A DNA stretch of 64,000 bases, taken from Rhodococcus sp. KRD197. GTDB lineage: Bacteria > Actinomycetota > Actinomycetes > Mycobacteriales > Mycobacteriaceae. A model generated the notes under the pieces. The model saw only the letters and a program-made list of their open reading frames with translations. It was not told where the DNA came from and made no database searches. The stretch's first letter is position 1; every line of letters begins with the position of its first letter. Of the stretch, positions 18,588 to 26,830 are shown piece by piece. Where the stretch lies: NCBI RefSeq assembly GCF_017168235.1, contig NZ_JABFAO010000015.1, forward strand, positions 62,001-126,000, given 5' to 3'. Both the position numbers and the translations under genes were made by a program.

Positions 18588-19838
18588 GTGCTGGTACCCG
18601 AACGTCGTCGACGATCCGACTTGGTCGTCGCGGCGATCATCGTGACGGTCGCGTCACTCGTCCTCGGATTGATCTGGCTCGGAAGCGATGCGCGCGGCAC
18701 GACGTCGGTGACAGCTCAGTCTCCTCTACCTCCGACACAGGCGGCTTCGACTGTGCCTGCGTCTTTGTCGGAGCTGTGGCGGGCTCACAGTCCGGCCACA
18801 TCGACGCCCGTGGTGGCCGGCGGCGCTGTGGTCGCGGCCGACGGCGGCAGCGTGGCCGGTTTCGATCCGGCGACCGGTTCGCGGGCCTGGGAGTACAGCC
18901 GAGACAGATCGCTGTGCGACATCGTCGGCGCCTGGGACTCCGCCGTCGCGGTGTACCGAGACGAGCGGGGATGTTCTCAGGTCACCGAACTGAATGGATC
19001 AACCGGTGCCCGCGAGAAGCAGCGCACCTCCGACGCGGACGCCGCGATCGAGCTCAGCGAAGATGGGACCTACGTCACCTCGAGAGGTGACACGAGGCTG
19101 GAGGTGTGGCGCTCCGATCTGGTCCGCACCCTCGAATACGGCAGAGTCGATGCACCGGTCAATCCGGATGGCCAACCCAGATCCGGATGCACCCTGCTTT
19201 CCTCGGCATCGAACAGCTCTCGCCTTGCCGTTCTCGAAAGTTGTCCCGGGGACGCTGCGGCCAGGCTGACCACGCTCCATCCCGCACCCGAGGATCCGCG
19301 GGAACCGGAGGAGTTCGGCTCGACTGTCGTGACCGCGTTGACCGGCGCAGACGGACCGATAGCCGGTGCGGCTGTCCTGGCCACAGTGGGTGACCGCGTG
19401 GCTGTCGCCATACCCGAACATGATGGCGCTCCGGCAGCAGTGGCTCTGTTCGATGGTGTTTCCGCGCCCGTGATGGAATTCGACCTACCCGAGGAGCTGA
19501 CGGACGGCTCCGAGTTCGACCAGTCCCCTGCCGTGATCGACGCGGCGAGTGTCTTCAGTTGGTGGACCGGAGCGGGAACGGTTGCGCTGGCGCTGGGCGA
19601 TCTGTCCCCTCGGTGGATGATGCCGGGGGCACTCGGACCGGGGGCACTCATGGCTGGACGATTGTTGATTCCGGTACCGGGTGGCATTGCCGTCGTCGAG
19701 GCCGAGACAGGTTCGATCGAGCAGACCATTGCATTCGATCGTGGCGATTACTCCGGGCCGGTCTCCACGGCCGTGATCGGCGATGTCGTCGTCGAGCAAC
19801 GCGGCGACGAACTGGTCGCGCTCACCGCCGACCGCTGA
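18588..19838 (+). CDS. Membrane-anchored beta-propeller protein (Rv3212-like)
   Basis: 416 residues. One N-terminal membrane helix (AAIIVTVASLVLGLIWLG, about 14-31) anchors an outside domain of repeated beta-strand units (GGAVVAADGGSVAGFDPATG, GDRVAVAIPE, GDVVVEQRGDELVAL) resembling PQQ-type propeller blades. Paired Cys residues suggest disulfides. Orthologue of Rv3212 by position after rhlE. Function unknown; a scaffold or sensor in the cell wall is possible. GTG start nine bases after the rhlE stop. Confidence 0.8.
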   Translation: MLVPERRRRSDLVVAAIIVTVASLVLGLIWLGSDARGTTSVTAQSPLPPTQAASTVPASLSELWRAHSPATSTPVVAGGAVVAADGGSVAGFDPATGSRAWEYSRDRSLCDIVGAWDSAVAVYRDERGCSQVTELNGSTGAREKQRTSDADAAIELSEDGTYVTSRGDTRLEVWRSDLVRTLEYGRVDAPVNPDGQPRSGCTLLSSASNSSRLAVLESCPGDAAARLTTLHPAPEDPREPEEFGSTVVTALTGADGPIAGAAVLATVGDRVAVAIPEHDGAPAAVALFDGVSAPVMEFDLPEELTDGSEFDQSPAVIDAASVFSWWTGAGTVALALGDLSPRWMMPGALGPGALMAGRLLIPVPGGIAVVEAETGSIEQTIAFDRGDYSGPVSTAVIGDVVVEQRGDELVALTADR

Positions 19839-19862
19839 GCCGTCTGGCGATCGAGCGCAGCG

Positions 19863-20657
19863 TCAGTCGGCGGGCGAGTAGGTCGCGAGCGGCGAACCCT
19901 TCTGCCAGTGGGCCAACAAGTTCTCGGCAAGTTCGCGATATGCGATCGCGCCCTTGTTCTTTCGTCCGGTCAGGACGGTGGACCCGGATGCCGATGCTTC
20001 CGCGAAGCGCACGGTCCGCGGGATCGGCGGCGCCAGAACCGGAAGATCGTAGCGATCGGATACGTCACCGAGCACGTCGCGACTATGCGTGGTCCGTGCG
20101 TCGAACAACGTCGGCAATGCCCCTAGCAGTGTGAGGTCCGGGTTGGTGATCTGCTGGACCTCGGACACGGTCCGCAGCAGCTGACCGACCCCCCGATGAG
20201 CCAACGTCTCGCACTGAAGCGGAACCAACACCGATTGCGCCGCGGTCAGGCCGTTCAGCGTCAGAACACCGAGGGACGGCGGGCAGTCGATGATGACCAC
20301 GTCGAAGTCGTCGACGATCGGGGCCAACGCTCTCTTGAGGGCGTACTCGCGCCCGGCACGCATCAGTAGCAGCGCTTCCGCCCCGGCGAGATCGATGGTG
20401 GCGGGCAGCAGCATGATGCCCTCGGCCGTCTCGATGAGAACGTCGGCAGCGTCGGCGTCCCCGGTGAGTACCTCGTGCACCGAGGAGTCGAGTTTGTCCG
20501 GGTTGTGCCCCAGAGAGAAGGTCAGACACCCTTGCGGGTCGAGGTCCACCACGAGGACTCGTTGTCCGAGCGCATGCAACGCGGCCGCAAGAGACGCCAC
20601 CGTGGTGGTCTTTGCGACGCCGCCCTTCTGGTTGGCAACCGCTAGTACTGTCGTCAC
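19863..20657 (-). CDS. ParA/Soj-family ATPase (orphan)
   Basis: 264 residues. The deviant Walker A KGGVAKTT at residues 11-18, LVVDLDPQG (Walker A') and VVIIDCPPSLG (Walker B) define a MinD/ParA ATPase. No parB or parS-like partner gene is adjacent, so it is unlikely to be the chromosomal ParA of the origin; the M. tuberculosis orthologue Rv3213c is likewise an orphan. The start GTG follows AAGGA. The cargo (polar protein, division or wall complex) is unknown. Confidence 0.9.
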   Translation of the reverse strand: MTTVLAVANQKGGVAKTTTVASLAAALHALGQRVLVVDLDPQGCLTFSLGHNPDKLDSSVHEVLTGDADAADVLIETAEGIMLLPATIDLAGAEALLLMRAGREYALKRALAPIVDDFDVVIIDCPPSLGVLTLNGLTAAQSVLVPLQCETLAHRGVGQLLRTVSEVQQITNPDLTLLGALPTLFDARTTHSRDVLGDVSDRYDLPVLAPPIPRTVRFAEASASGSTVLTGRKNKGAIAYRELAENLLAHWQKGSPLATYSPAD

Positions 20658-20742
20658 AGGCTAGATCCTTGCCTACATCTGCTCGCAGAGCCAGGGACCG
20701 ACAGTTGTGGGCGAGTCGGACTATGAGACTCGACACGGCATC

Positions 20743-21393
20743 ATGTCCAGCATGACCGCAATCGACATTCCCTCCGGACGCATCGTGCTACTGCGCCACG
20801 GCCAGACCGACTGGGCGAGAACCGGCCGCCACACAGGGAAGACGGATGTACCGCTTACGAACATCGGCGAGGAGCAGGCGGTGGCTGCGGGAGAATTGAT
20901 CGGCGAGTTGGATCTTCGGACGCCGCTCGTTGTCAGCAGCCCTCGTGCGCGTGCGAGGAGAACGGCTGAGCTGGCCGGCTTGACGGTCGATCGTGAGTGG
21001 GATGCGCTCTCGGAGTGGGACTACGGCGACTACGAAGGTCTGACGACTCCTGAGATTCGCCGAACGGTGCCGCAGTGGACGGTGTGGACGTACCCGTGCC
21101 CGGGCGGCGAGACTGCGCACGAGACATCCGCTCGAGCCGACCTGGTTCTCGAGGTAGCCCTCGCGGCGCTCGCGGACAGGGACGTGGTGCTCGTCGGACA
21201 CGGACATTTCTCGAGAGTGTTGTTGACGCGCTGGCTGGAGCTCCCGATCACCGAGGGGAAGCGTTTCGCCATGTCACCCGCGGCGTATTCGGTACTGGGC
21301 TTCGAGCATTCGTTTCGGCAGTTGATCGTTCACAACATCCACCCGTCGGTTCGAACCGGCAGGGATCACCGGACCGAGGACGTACGCACCTAG
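20743..21393 (+). CDS. Histidine phosphatase (Gpm2/Rv3214-like acid phosphatase)
   Basis: 216 residues. The catalytic RHGQTDWA near residue 18, the SSPRARARRTAELAG segment, and GHGHFSRVL near residue 150 place it in the histidine phosphatase branch. M. tuberculosis Rv3214 was named gpm2 but is an acid phosphatase rather than a phosphoglycerate mutase. ATG 20743 or 20752 may be the start. Its stop TAG interlocks with the stop of the convergent membrane protein gene in CTAG. Confidence 0.88.
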   Translation: MSSMTAIDIPSGRIVLLRHGQTDWARTGRHTGKTDVPLTNIGEEQAVAAGELIGELDLRTPLVVSSPRARARRTAELAGLTVDREWDALSEWDYGDYEGLTTPEIRRTVPQWTVWTYPCPGGETAHETSARADLVLEVALAALADRDVVLVGHGHFSRVLLTRWLELPITEGKRFAMSPAAYSVLGFEHSFRQLIVHNIHPSVRTGRDHRTEDVRT

Positions 21394-21818
21394 GCCGCGT
21401 CGTCGCCGTGGTCGTGGGCGTATTCGGCGGCCATCCACTGCGAGGACGGTGGACTGAACAGCAGCACGAGGATGGCGAGCACACCGATTCCGAGCAGAGC
21501 GCCGTAGAGGGGTTGATGCGAGTCGGTGAGCAGTGCCCACACCACCGGCAGCAGAAGCAGTTGCACGACGAGGGCGACGGCGCGTGCCCACCGCTTGCCC
21601 AGGACGAGCGCTATGCCTGCCGCTCCGACGATGATTCCGATCATCGCGAACCATCCTGCTGTGCCGTAGCCGTTTGCCACGGCGTCCTGCACTCCGTTTA
21701 CCGCTCGCACCACTAGGACGACGGCCGCGACGAGGGCGATGAAGCCTTCGAGTGCGACGAGGACACCAGCGGCCCTGAACGTCGAGGGTGGCACCTGGGG
21801 CAAGGATGGCGTCGACAC
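21390..21818 (-). CDS. Four-helix integral membrane protein (Rv3217c-like)
   Basis: 142 residues with about four membrane helices (AAGVLVALEGFIALVAAVVLV, then GWFAMIGIIVGAAGIALVLG, VALVVQLLLLPVVWAL, LYGALLGIGVLAILVLLF; each listed separately) and a short acidic tail ending DHGDD. No catalytic motif. By position it is the Rv3217c orthologue; function unknown. It shares the CTAG stop with the phosphatase, and its promoter side abuts the 32-bp repeat array. Confidence 0.82.
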   Translation of the reverse strand: MSTPSLPQVPPSTFRAAGVLVALEGFIALVAAVVLVVRAVNGVQDAVANGYGTAGWFAMIGIIVGAAGIALVLGKRWARAVALVVQLLLLPVVWALLTDSHQPLYGALLGIGVLAILVLLFSPPSSQWMAAEYAHDHGDDAA

Positions 21819-21841
21819 CGGGCCAGCCTAGAACACGTTTC

Positions 21842-21979
21842 CGACCAGATAGGCAGGAGTGGAGCCAGCGGAACGACCCAACGGGCAGGAGTGGAGCCAG
21901 CGGAACGACCAGATAGGCAGGAGTGGAGCCAGCGGAACGACCCAACGGGCAGGAGTGGAGCCAGCGGAACGACCCGTTA
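21842..21979. repeat. 32-bp tandem repeat array with alternating spacers
   Basis: Four perfect copies of a 27-bp core (beginning GGCAGGAGTGGAGCC and ending GGAACGACC) lie at 21852-21878, 21884-21910, 21916-21942 and 21948-21974, period 32. The 5-bp spacers alternate AGATA, CAACG, AGATA, CAACG, then CGTTA, so the true unit is a duplicated 64-mer. The array ends 13 bp before the diacylglycerol kinase start and fills most of the gap between two diverging genes. Confidence 0.95.
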
Positions 21980-21991
21980 GGCTGATCTCCC

Positions 21992-22954
21992 GTGCGCGCG
22001 CTGCTGATTGTCAACCCGAATGCGACGTCGACGACCCCGGCTGCGCGGGATCTTCTGGCGCACGCTCTGTCGAGCCGTGTTCGTGTCACTGTCGCCCATA
22101 CGACGCACCGGGACCACGCTGCGGAGCTTGCCCGTGAGGCTCGTGAGGATGGCGTCGGGTTGGTCATCGTGCACGGCGGTGACGGCACCGTCAACGAGGT
22201 GATCAATGGTCTGCTCGGTGTGCCGTTGCCGAAGTCGATGCGTTCGGTGACCATCGGCGCAATTCCTCCGTTGGCTGTGGTGCCCGGAGGAAGCGCCAAT
22301 GTGTTCGCGCGGTCGCTGGGGATCGAATCGGATCCGGTGGCGGCGACCAATCAGTTGATCGATCTTCTGACAGCGCGGTCGCGTCGGACGATCGGGCTCG
22401 GTCACTGCGACAACCGGTGGTTCACCTTCAACGCGGGTCTCGGACTGGACGCTGAGGTGTGCCAGGCGATCGACGCGAGCCGCAAGGAGGGAAAGCCGGT
22501 GTCGGCGACTCGGTATGTGCGGGCAGCGGTCGGCGCATTCTTCCGTAACAAACGTCACGATCCGAGGTTGACGGTCGAGATTCCGGACCATGATCCGGTG
22601 ACGGGTGTTCATTACGCTTTTGTTTCGAACTCGAGTCCGTGGACGTACCTCGACGAGCGGCCGGTCGAGACGAATCCCGGTACGTCGTTCGACACCGGCC
22701 TCGGCCTGTTTGCGATGACGACAACGAAGGTACTACCGACTCTGATGTTGTCACGGAAACTGTTGTCGCCCGGATCGAATCTGAAGTCTCGCAATCTTTT
22801 TCGGGTGGACGACGTCCCAAGGATTCGTATCACCGCCAGCGAACCCATCGGTTTGCAGATGGATGGTGACTTCATCGGGATGCGCACGGAAGCGGAGTTC
22901 TTCGCGACACCAGCAGCGCTGGAAGTGGTGGCGCCGACACCGCTTCCACGGTGA
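21992..22954 (+). CDS. Diacylglycerol/lipid kinase family protein (Rv3218-like)
   Basis: 320 residues of the DAGK/NAD-kinase-like fold. The start RALLIVNPNATSTTP, the nucleotide loop VIVHGGDGTVNEVINGL (about 52-68) and PGGSANVFARSLGI are family hallmarks, and the C-terminal half is the beta-sandwich with LQMDGDF. It should phosphorylate a lipid such as diacylglycerol at the membrane face. Start GTG, no clear Shine-Dalgarno, directly behind the 32-bp repeat array, which must therefore lie in or beside its promoter or leader. Confidence 0.9.
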   Translation: MRALLIVNPNATSTTPAARDLLAHALSSRVRVTVAHTTHRDHAAELAREAREDGVGLVIVHGGDGTVNEVINGLLGVPLPKSMRSVTIGAIPPLAVVPGGSANVFARSLGIESDPVAATNQLIDLLTARSRRTIGLGHCDNRWFTFNAGLGLDAEVCQAIDASRKEGKPVSATRYVRAAVGAFFRNKRHDPRLTVEIPDHDPVTGVHYAFVSNSSPWTYLDERPVETNPGTSFDTGLGLFAMTTTKVLPTLMLSRKLLSPGSNLKSRNLFRVDDVPRIRITASEPIGLQMDGDFIGMRTEAEFFATPAALEVVAPTPLPR

Positions 22955-23121
22955 GATTCGCTCGATAATCGGCCGCCGACGAGGCGATACGTGAGAGTTT
23001 CGGTGGAAAACTTCTGCGCGAACGCCGCCAGGCGAGTACAAAGGTGCAGAGGAAGCTGAATGCAGCCTAACAGAGTGAGCTTGACCACGGTCACGCGGCT
23101 ATCTATTGACTTCCCCTAAGT

Positions 23122-23139
23122 TCGTGAAAGCATTCACAA
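23122..23139. promoter_or_regulatory. CRP-type operator in the whiB1 promoter region
   Basis: GTGA-AAGCAT-TCAC with flanking A/T matches the GTGA-N6-TCAC core of cAMP-receptor-type sites in Mycobacterium and Corynebacterium (CRP/GlxR). It lies about 110 bp before whiB1, whose M. tuberculosis orthologue is CRP-regulated. A TTGAC hexamer begins 16 bp upstream. The site is inferred from the pattern. Confidence 0.6.
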
Positions 23140-23218
23140 GCAACAGTGCGGAAACATTGCATACGCACAAGTGAACGACAGCGGAATCTAGAACGAACAA
23201 CGAAGATGAAATCGAAAC

Positions 23219-23232
23219 GGCGCTTCGGCGCC
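23219..23232 (+). promoter_or_regulatory. UUCG-capped hairpin before whiB1 Shine-Dalgarno
   Basis: GGCGC-TTCG-GCGCC forms a 5-bp stem with a UUCG tetraloop. It ends a few bases before TAAGGAG, the whiB1 ribosome binding site. It may stabilise the leader or tune ribosome loading. Confidence 0.4.
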
Positions 23233-23248
23233 CGGTAAGGAGCAGAGG

Positions 23249-23503
23249 ATGGACTGGCGCCACAAGGCTATTTGTCGCGATGAAGATCCGGAGCTATTTT
23301 TCCCTGTGGGAAACAGTGGTCCGGCGCTCGCGCAGATCGCCGATGCCAAGGTCGTCTGCACGCGGTGTCCTGTCACTGCCGAGTGCCTGTCCTGGGCTCT
23401 CGAGTCCGGCCAGGATGCCGGCGTATGGGGCGGCATGAGCGAGGACGAGCGTCGCGCTCTCAAGCGTCGCAACGCACGGACGCGGGCTCGTAGCTCCGTC
23501 TGA
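23249..23503 (+). CDS. whiB1: WhiB1, [4Fe-4S] redox/NO-responsive regulator
   Basis: 84 residues. Four cluster Cys at positions 9, 37, 40 and 46, the GVWGG turn at 58-62 and a basic C-terminal helix (ALKRRNARTRARSSV) define the Wbl family, and the short form without extension plus synteny (before pdtaS) identify WhiB1. It binds sigma-A region 4 and reacts with nitric oxide. AAGGAG lies upstream. Its 294-bp leader contains a CRP-like site and a UUCG hairpin; a strong terminator follows. Confidence 0.95.
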   Translation: MDWRHKAICRDEDPELFFPVGNSGPALAQIADAKVVCTRCPVTAECLSWALESGQDAGVWGGMSEDERRALKRRNARTRARSSV

Positions 23504-23582
23504 TGCCTGTCGGTGTGCACGCAAGTGCACTCCACTGACGACACCCGCATTACAGAGAACGATCTCGGTGCAGAAAACAAGG

Positions 23583-23617
23583 AACCCGGCTCACTCGAAA
23601 GAGAAGCCGGGTTTTTT
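23583..23617 (+). terminator. whiB1 terminator
   Basis: AACCCGGCT pairs with AGCCGGGTT (9 bp) and is followed by a run of six T. It lies between whiB1 and the convergent pdtaS. Confidence 0.9.
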
Positions 23618-23633
23618 GCATCCGATCTCGCGA

Positions 23634-25112
23634 TCACAGGCGCGGGGCACGCCGTCCCAATGGGACCCTCAGCGATGCATCGGTCCCGCCGCCCGGCGCG
23701 GGTCGCAGGCCCAGCGACCCACCCAACTCGACCGAGACGAGCGTGCGCACGATCTGAAGTCCCAGTCCCTCTGACTTCTCCAGCGAGAATCCGGTAGGCA
23801 ACCCGCGCCCGTCGTCGCCGATGACCACATCCAGCCACCGGGCCGAGCGAACAGCGGAAATGCGGACGATCCCCGCTGTCCCCACGTCGAACCCATGTTC
23901 CATTGCGTTCTGCACCAGTTCGGTCAGAACCATCACCAAGGGGGTGGCGCGTTCCGCGGAGAACACGCCGAGCTTTCCCTCTCGAACAACTTGTACGCGC
24001 GGGTTCACGGTGGCGACGTCGAGCATGATCGGAACCAGTCGTGCCACGATCTCGTCGAGATCGATCTCCTCGTCCACGGACATCGAGAGCATCTCGTGGA
24101 CGAGAGCGATCGACGTCACCCGCCGAACGGATTCCGACAAAGCCGTTCGAGCTTCTGCGTTGTCCAAACGGCGAGATTGAAGTCGAAGCAACGCTGCGAC
24201 AGTCTGCAGATTGTTCTTGACCCGGTGATGGATCTCGCGAATGGTTGCGTCCTTGCTCAGCAACGCGCGGTCTCGACGCTTGACCTCGGTTACATCACGC
24301 ACAAGCACAACGGCCCCTACGGACCGGCCGTGGGGCCGCAGCGAAAGAGTCCGGATCAGAACTGTCGCTCCTCGCGCATCCGCCTCCATCCGGTGGCCTT
24401 CGCTACCGGTGAGCGACGCGCGGATGTGGTCGGCGATCTCTTGTGAGTCGAACGGATCGGTGATCAGGGAACGTGTCACCGCAGCAAGGTCGCGCCCCGA
24501 CAGTTCGGTCGTCAAGCCCATCCGATGGTAAGCAGAGAGCGCGTTCGGGCTCGCGTACACAACTCGACCCTCGGTATCGAGGCGAATGAACCCGTCACCG
24601 GCGCGGGGGGACGAATTGACGTCGGTTCGCTCGACCGGCGACGGGAACGTTCCTTCACTGATCATTCGGCACAGATCATCCGCGCATTCCCGGTACGCGA
24701 TCTCCAGCGCACTGGGCGGCCTCAGCTGAGTCGGGTTGGTGTCTCGGGTCAGCACCGCGATAACGTGCTCGCTGCACCTGACCGGGACACTCTCCGATGT
24801 AGCGCCCTCCCCACGCACGATTTCACGGGTGAGGAGCGAATCGATGACGCTCGGATGCTCGAATTCGGACACGATCGTCCCCACCATGTCCTCGGTGAAA
24901 GCGGTGGGTGCCGTGGTGGGCCGACACTGCGCCACGCACAGGACTTTCGCGTCAGGGCTGCTGCCGACATCATCGGTGCCAACCCATAACAGGACGTCGG
25001 CGAACGACAGATCCGCCAGCAGTTGCCACTCCCCGACCACCCGCTGCAGGTGGTCCACCGCGTCGCCCGGTAGATCGGTGTGCTCGGCGAGCAGATCACT
25101 GAGCGTGGACAC
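23634..25112 (-). CDS. pdtaS: PdtaS, soluble sensor histidine kinase
   Basis: 492 residues without membrane helices. A GAF-like N-terminal half (residues 1-150) and a PAS domain (about 172-275) precede a HisKA_2 domain with IHHRVKNNLQT (phosphoacceptor His295/296) and a HATPase domain (ELVQNAMEHGF, GDDGRGLP, GLGLQIV). M. tuberculosis PdtaS signals to the RNA-binding anti-terminator PdtaR, which is not in this window. The start is GTG 25112, just after the biotinyl-protein gene on the same strand (16 bp). Confidence 0.93.
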   Translation of the reverse strand: MSTLSDLLAEHTDLPGDAVDHLQRVVGEWQLLADLSFADVLLWVGTDDVGSSPDAKVLCVAQCRPTTAPTAFTEDMVGTIVSEFEHPSVIDSLLTREIVRGEGATSESVPVRCSEHVIAVLTRDTNPTQLRPPSALEIAYRECADDLCRMISEGTFPSPVERTDVNSSPRAGDGFIRLDTEGRVVYASPNALSAYHRMGLTTELSGRDLAAVTRSLITDPFDSQEIADHIRASLTGSEGHRMEADARGATVLIRTLSLRPHGRSVGAVVLVRDVTEVKRRDRALLSKDATIREIHHRVKNNLQTVAALLRLQSRRLDNAEARTALSESVRRVTSIALVHEMLSMSVDEEIDLDEIVARLVPIMLDVATVNPRVQVVREGKLGVFSAERATPLVMVLTELVQNAMEHGFDVGTAGIVRISAVRSARWLDVVIGDDGRGLPTGFSLEKSEGLGLQIVRTLVSVELGGSLGLRPAPGGGTDASLRVPLGRRAPRL

Positions 25113-25127
25113 GACGCGGCCCGAGAC

Positions 25128-25343
25128 TCAGGACACGACGGCGATGAGATCGCCCTTTTGGATGACGTCACCGACTTCGACGTCGATCTTGCTGACCGTG
25201 CCGGCGGCCTCCGCCAACACCGGGATTTCCATCTTCATGGACTCGAGGATGACCAGGGTGTCACCGACCGTGACCGTGTCACCTTCGTCGACGACGATCT
25301 GGAACACAGTGGACACCATCTCTGCGCGTACGTCCTCGGCCAT
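25128..25343 (-). CDS. Biotinylated/lipoyl-attachment domain protein (TB7.3-like)
   Basis: 71 residues, only a biotinyl domain: ESMKMEIPV carries the target Lys37, and the two half-barrels (VFQIVVDEGDTVTVGD and TVSKIDVEVGDVIQKGD) are clear. Orthologue of Rv3221c/TB7.3. A free-standing carrier could serve an acyl-CoA carboxylase. GAGAGGA lies 6 nt before the ATG; upstream in-frame codons are not needed. It is divergent from the bL37 gene. Confidence 0.93.
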   Translation of the reverse strand: MAEDVRAEMVSTVFQIVVDEGDTVTVGDTLVILESMKMEIPVLAEAAGTVSKIDVEVGDVIQKGDLIAVVS

Positions 25344-25451
25344 GGCAGTTCCTCTCGATCGGGGCTGATTCGCAGCTGGTATCGACCACCCCTGGAAGTA
25401 CAGCCAATCACACGTGAAAGACTGTAGTGAATCCGCAGAGAGGAACTCATC

Positions 25452-25526
25452 ATGGGTAAGCGTGGGCGCAAGAAGCGCAGTCGTAAGAACAACAAGGCAA
25501 ACCACGGCAAACGTCCGAACGCCTGA
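25452..25526 (+). CDS. Ribosomal protein bL37 (24 residues)
   Basis: A 24-codon gene encoding MGKRGRKKRSRKNNKANHGK followed by RPNA. It matches actinobacterial ribosomal protein bL37, a very basic peptide bound to 23S rRNA in the mycobacterial 50S subunit, whose gene in M. smegmatis lies at this same place beside the biotinyl protein and rshA. GAGAGGA precedes the ATG by 8 nt, and a 20-bp terminator follows the TGA. Length falls below normal gene-finding limits, so it is easily missed. Confidence 0.93.
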   Translation: MGKRGRKKRSRKNNKANHGKRPNA

Positions 25527-25540
25527 CGAGTTGCCGCAAG

Positions 25541-25584
25541 CACGAAAGAGGCCGGGAAGCGTGAGCTTCCCGGCCTCTTTCGTG
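25541..25584. terminator. Bidirectional terminator between bL37 and rshA
   Basis: A perfect 20-bp inverted repeat (CACGAAAGAGGCCGGGAAGC and its complement) around the loop GTGA, with CTTT runs on the far side. It separates the convergent bL37 and rshA-sigH units. Confidence 0.9.
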
Positions 25585-25616
25585 TGCAAGCGCCCGCCCG
25601 TGAGCGAGACCCTCAC

Positions 25617-25943
25617 CTAGCGGTCGCCCTCAGCCTGCCTGATGAGTACGGTCCGACGAATTTCGACACTGAGTCTCTCGCGAAGTCCTTCGGGGGCCTG
25701 ATCGCCTCCGCACTTGCGGCTGATCAGACTCTTGACCTTCTCCTCGATGCCGTACACCGCGAAACACGATCCACACTCGTCGATGTGACGTTGCAGTCGC
25801 TCACGACTGGCGATGTCGCATTCATTGTCGAGCATCAGCCATACGTCGGCGATGACGGCGGAACAATCGAGTTGCTCGAACTCGCTGCTGCCGTCGTCCG
25901 GCGCGCCACCGATGCGCGATGCCTTCTCTGCCTCCGAACTCAC
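25617..25943 (-). CDS. rshA: RshA-type zinc anti-sigma factor
   Basis: 108 residues. The ZAS motif HIDECGSC gives His53, Cys57 and Cys60, with Cys27 upstream. RshA binds SigH and releases it when the Zn-Cys site is oxidised. The GTG start overlaps the sigH stop by four bases (GTGA), with GGAGG 7 nt upstream inside sigH, so both are made in step. The tail is basic and ends RQAEGDR. Confidence 0.92.
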   Translation of the reverse strand: MSSEAEKASRIGGAPDDGSSEFEQLDCSAVIADVWLMLDNECDIASRERLQRHIDECGSCFAVYGIEEKVKSLISRKCGGDQAPEGLRERLSVEIRRTVLIRQAEGDR

Positions 25944-26707
25944 TGCGAAACCTCCTGGTCGTGCCTGTCGACCGCGCCGTTGCGATTGAACCCGCGCTCG
26001 CGCGCCACACCTGAGAGCAGCCCTCTGAGCTGCTTGCGACCGCGATGCAGCCGCGACATCACAGTTCCGATCGGAGTGCCCATGATTTCGGCGATTTCCT
26101 TGTACGGGAAGCCCTCGACGTCGGCGTAGTACACCGCCATTCGGAACTCCTCGGGCAGCGACTGCAATGCGGCTTTGATGTCGTTGTCCGGTAGCGCGTC
26201 GAGCGCTTCCACCTCAGCCGAACGAAGACCTGTCGATGTGTGCTCGGCGGTCGCTGCCAGCTGCCAGTCCGTGATCTCGTCCGTCGGATACTGGGCAGGC
26301 TGCCTTTGCTTCTTCCGGTACGAGTTGATGTAGGTGTTGGTGAGAATCCGATACAGCCACGCCTTCAGATTGGTTCCTTCGCGGAACGATCTGAAAGCGG
26401 AGTACGCCTTGATGTAGGTCTCTTGAACGAGGTCCTCGGCGTCTGCCGGATTACGCGTCATCCGCAGAGCTGCGCCGTAGAGCTGATCCAGCATCGGCAG
26501 CGCGTCGCGCTCGAAACGCTCGGTCAGCTGCCTTTCGGACTCGATTTCCGGTTGAGTCGCCTGAGCTGGGCTCTCGACATCCTCCACGCTGATCCCTTCG
26601 GTAGCCATGTTCGACCAGGTTACCGCGGGCGTGGACAGATCCTTCACGTAGATCGTGCCGACTTCCGAGCCGGCGCGCGTTGGGCGCCCGATGGTCGTCA
26701 CCGCCAC
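25940..26707 (-). CDS. sigH: SigH, ECF sigma factor for oxidative and heat stress
   Basis: 255 residues. Sigma region 2 ([20 protein letters not shown], then [11 protein letters not shown] and the [10 protein letters not shown] linker) and region 4 ([35 protein letters not shown]) match SigH closely. The GTG start at 26707 has GGAAGG 7 nt upstream; ATG 26608 would give the length usual in Mycobacterium but lacks a Shine-Dalgarno. Regulated by RshA next door, and probably by its own product through the promoter at 26768-26795. Confidence 0.95.
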   Translation of the reverse strand: MAVTTIGRPTRAGSEVGTIYVKDLSTPAVTWSNMATEGISVEDVESPAQATQPEIESERQLTERFERDALPMLDQLYGAALRMTRNPADAEDLVQETYIKAYSAFRSFREGTNLKAWLYRILTNTYINSYRKKQRQPAQYPTDEITDWQLAATAEHTSTGLRSAEVEALDALPDNDIKAALQSLPEEFRMAVYYADVEGFPYKEIAEIMGTPIGTVMSRLHRGRKQLRGLLSGVARERGFNRNGAVDRHDQEVSQ

Positions 26708-26767
26708 AGTGGATCCTTCCTCTCAACCTCGTGTGCACACTTGCCGGTGAACACGCTCTTCGACGAA

Positions 26768-26795
26768 GAACACCGTCAGCTGCCTCGCTGTTCCC
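26768..26795 (-). promoter_or_regulatory. Predicted SigH-type promoter upstream of sigH
   Basis: On the minus strand GGGAAC (26795-26790) is followed after about 18 nt by TGTTC containing GTT (26771-26769). This fits the SigH consensus GGAAC-N17 to 20-GTT. It is about 60 bp from the sigH start, consistent with the known autoregulation. Confidence 0.6.
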
Positions 26796-26830
26796 GCTCG
26801 CTCAGCTCCCTGGTCGCTACAGTGACCACC

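Noticed and set aside
21842..21979. CRISPR array
   Set aside because: Repeats are regularly spaced, but the spacers are only 5 bp and repeat themselves; there are no cas genes.
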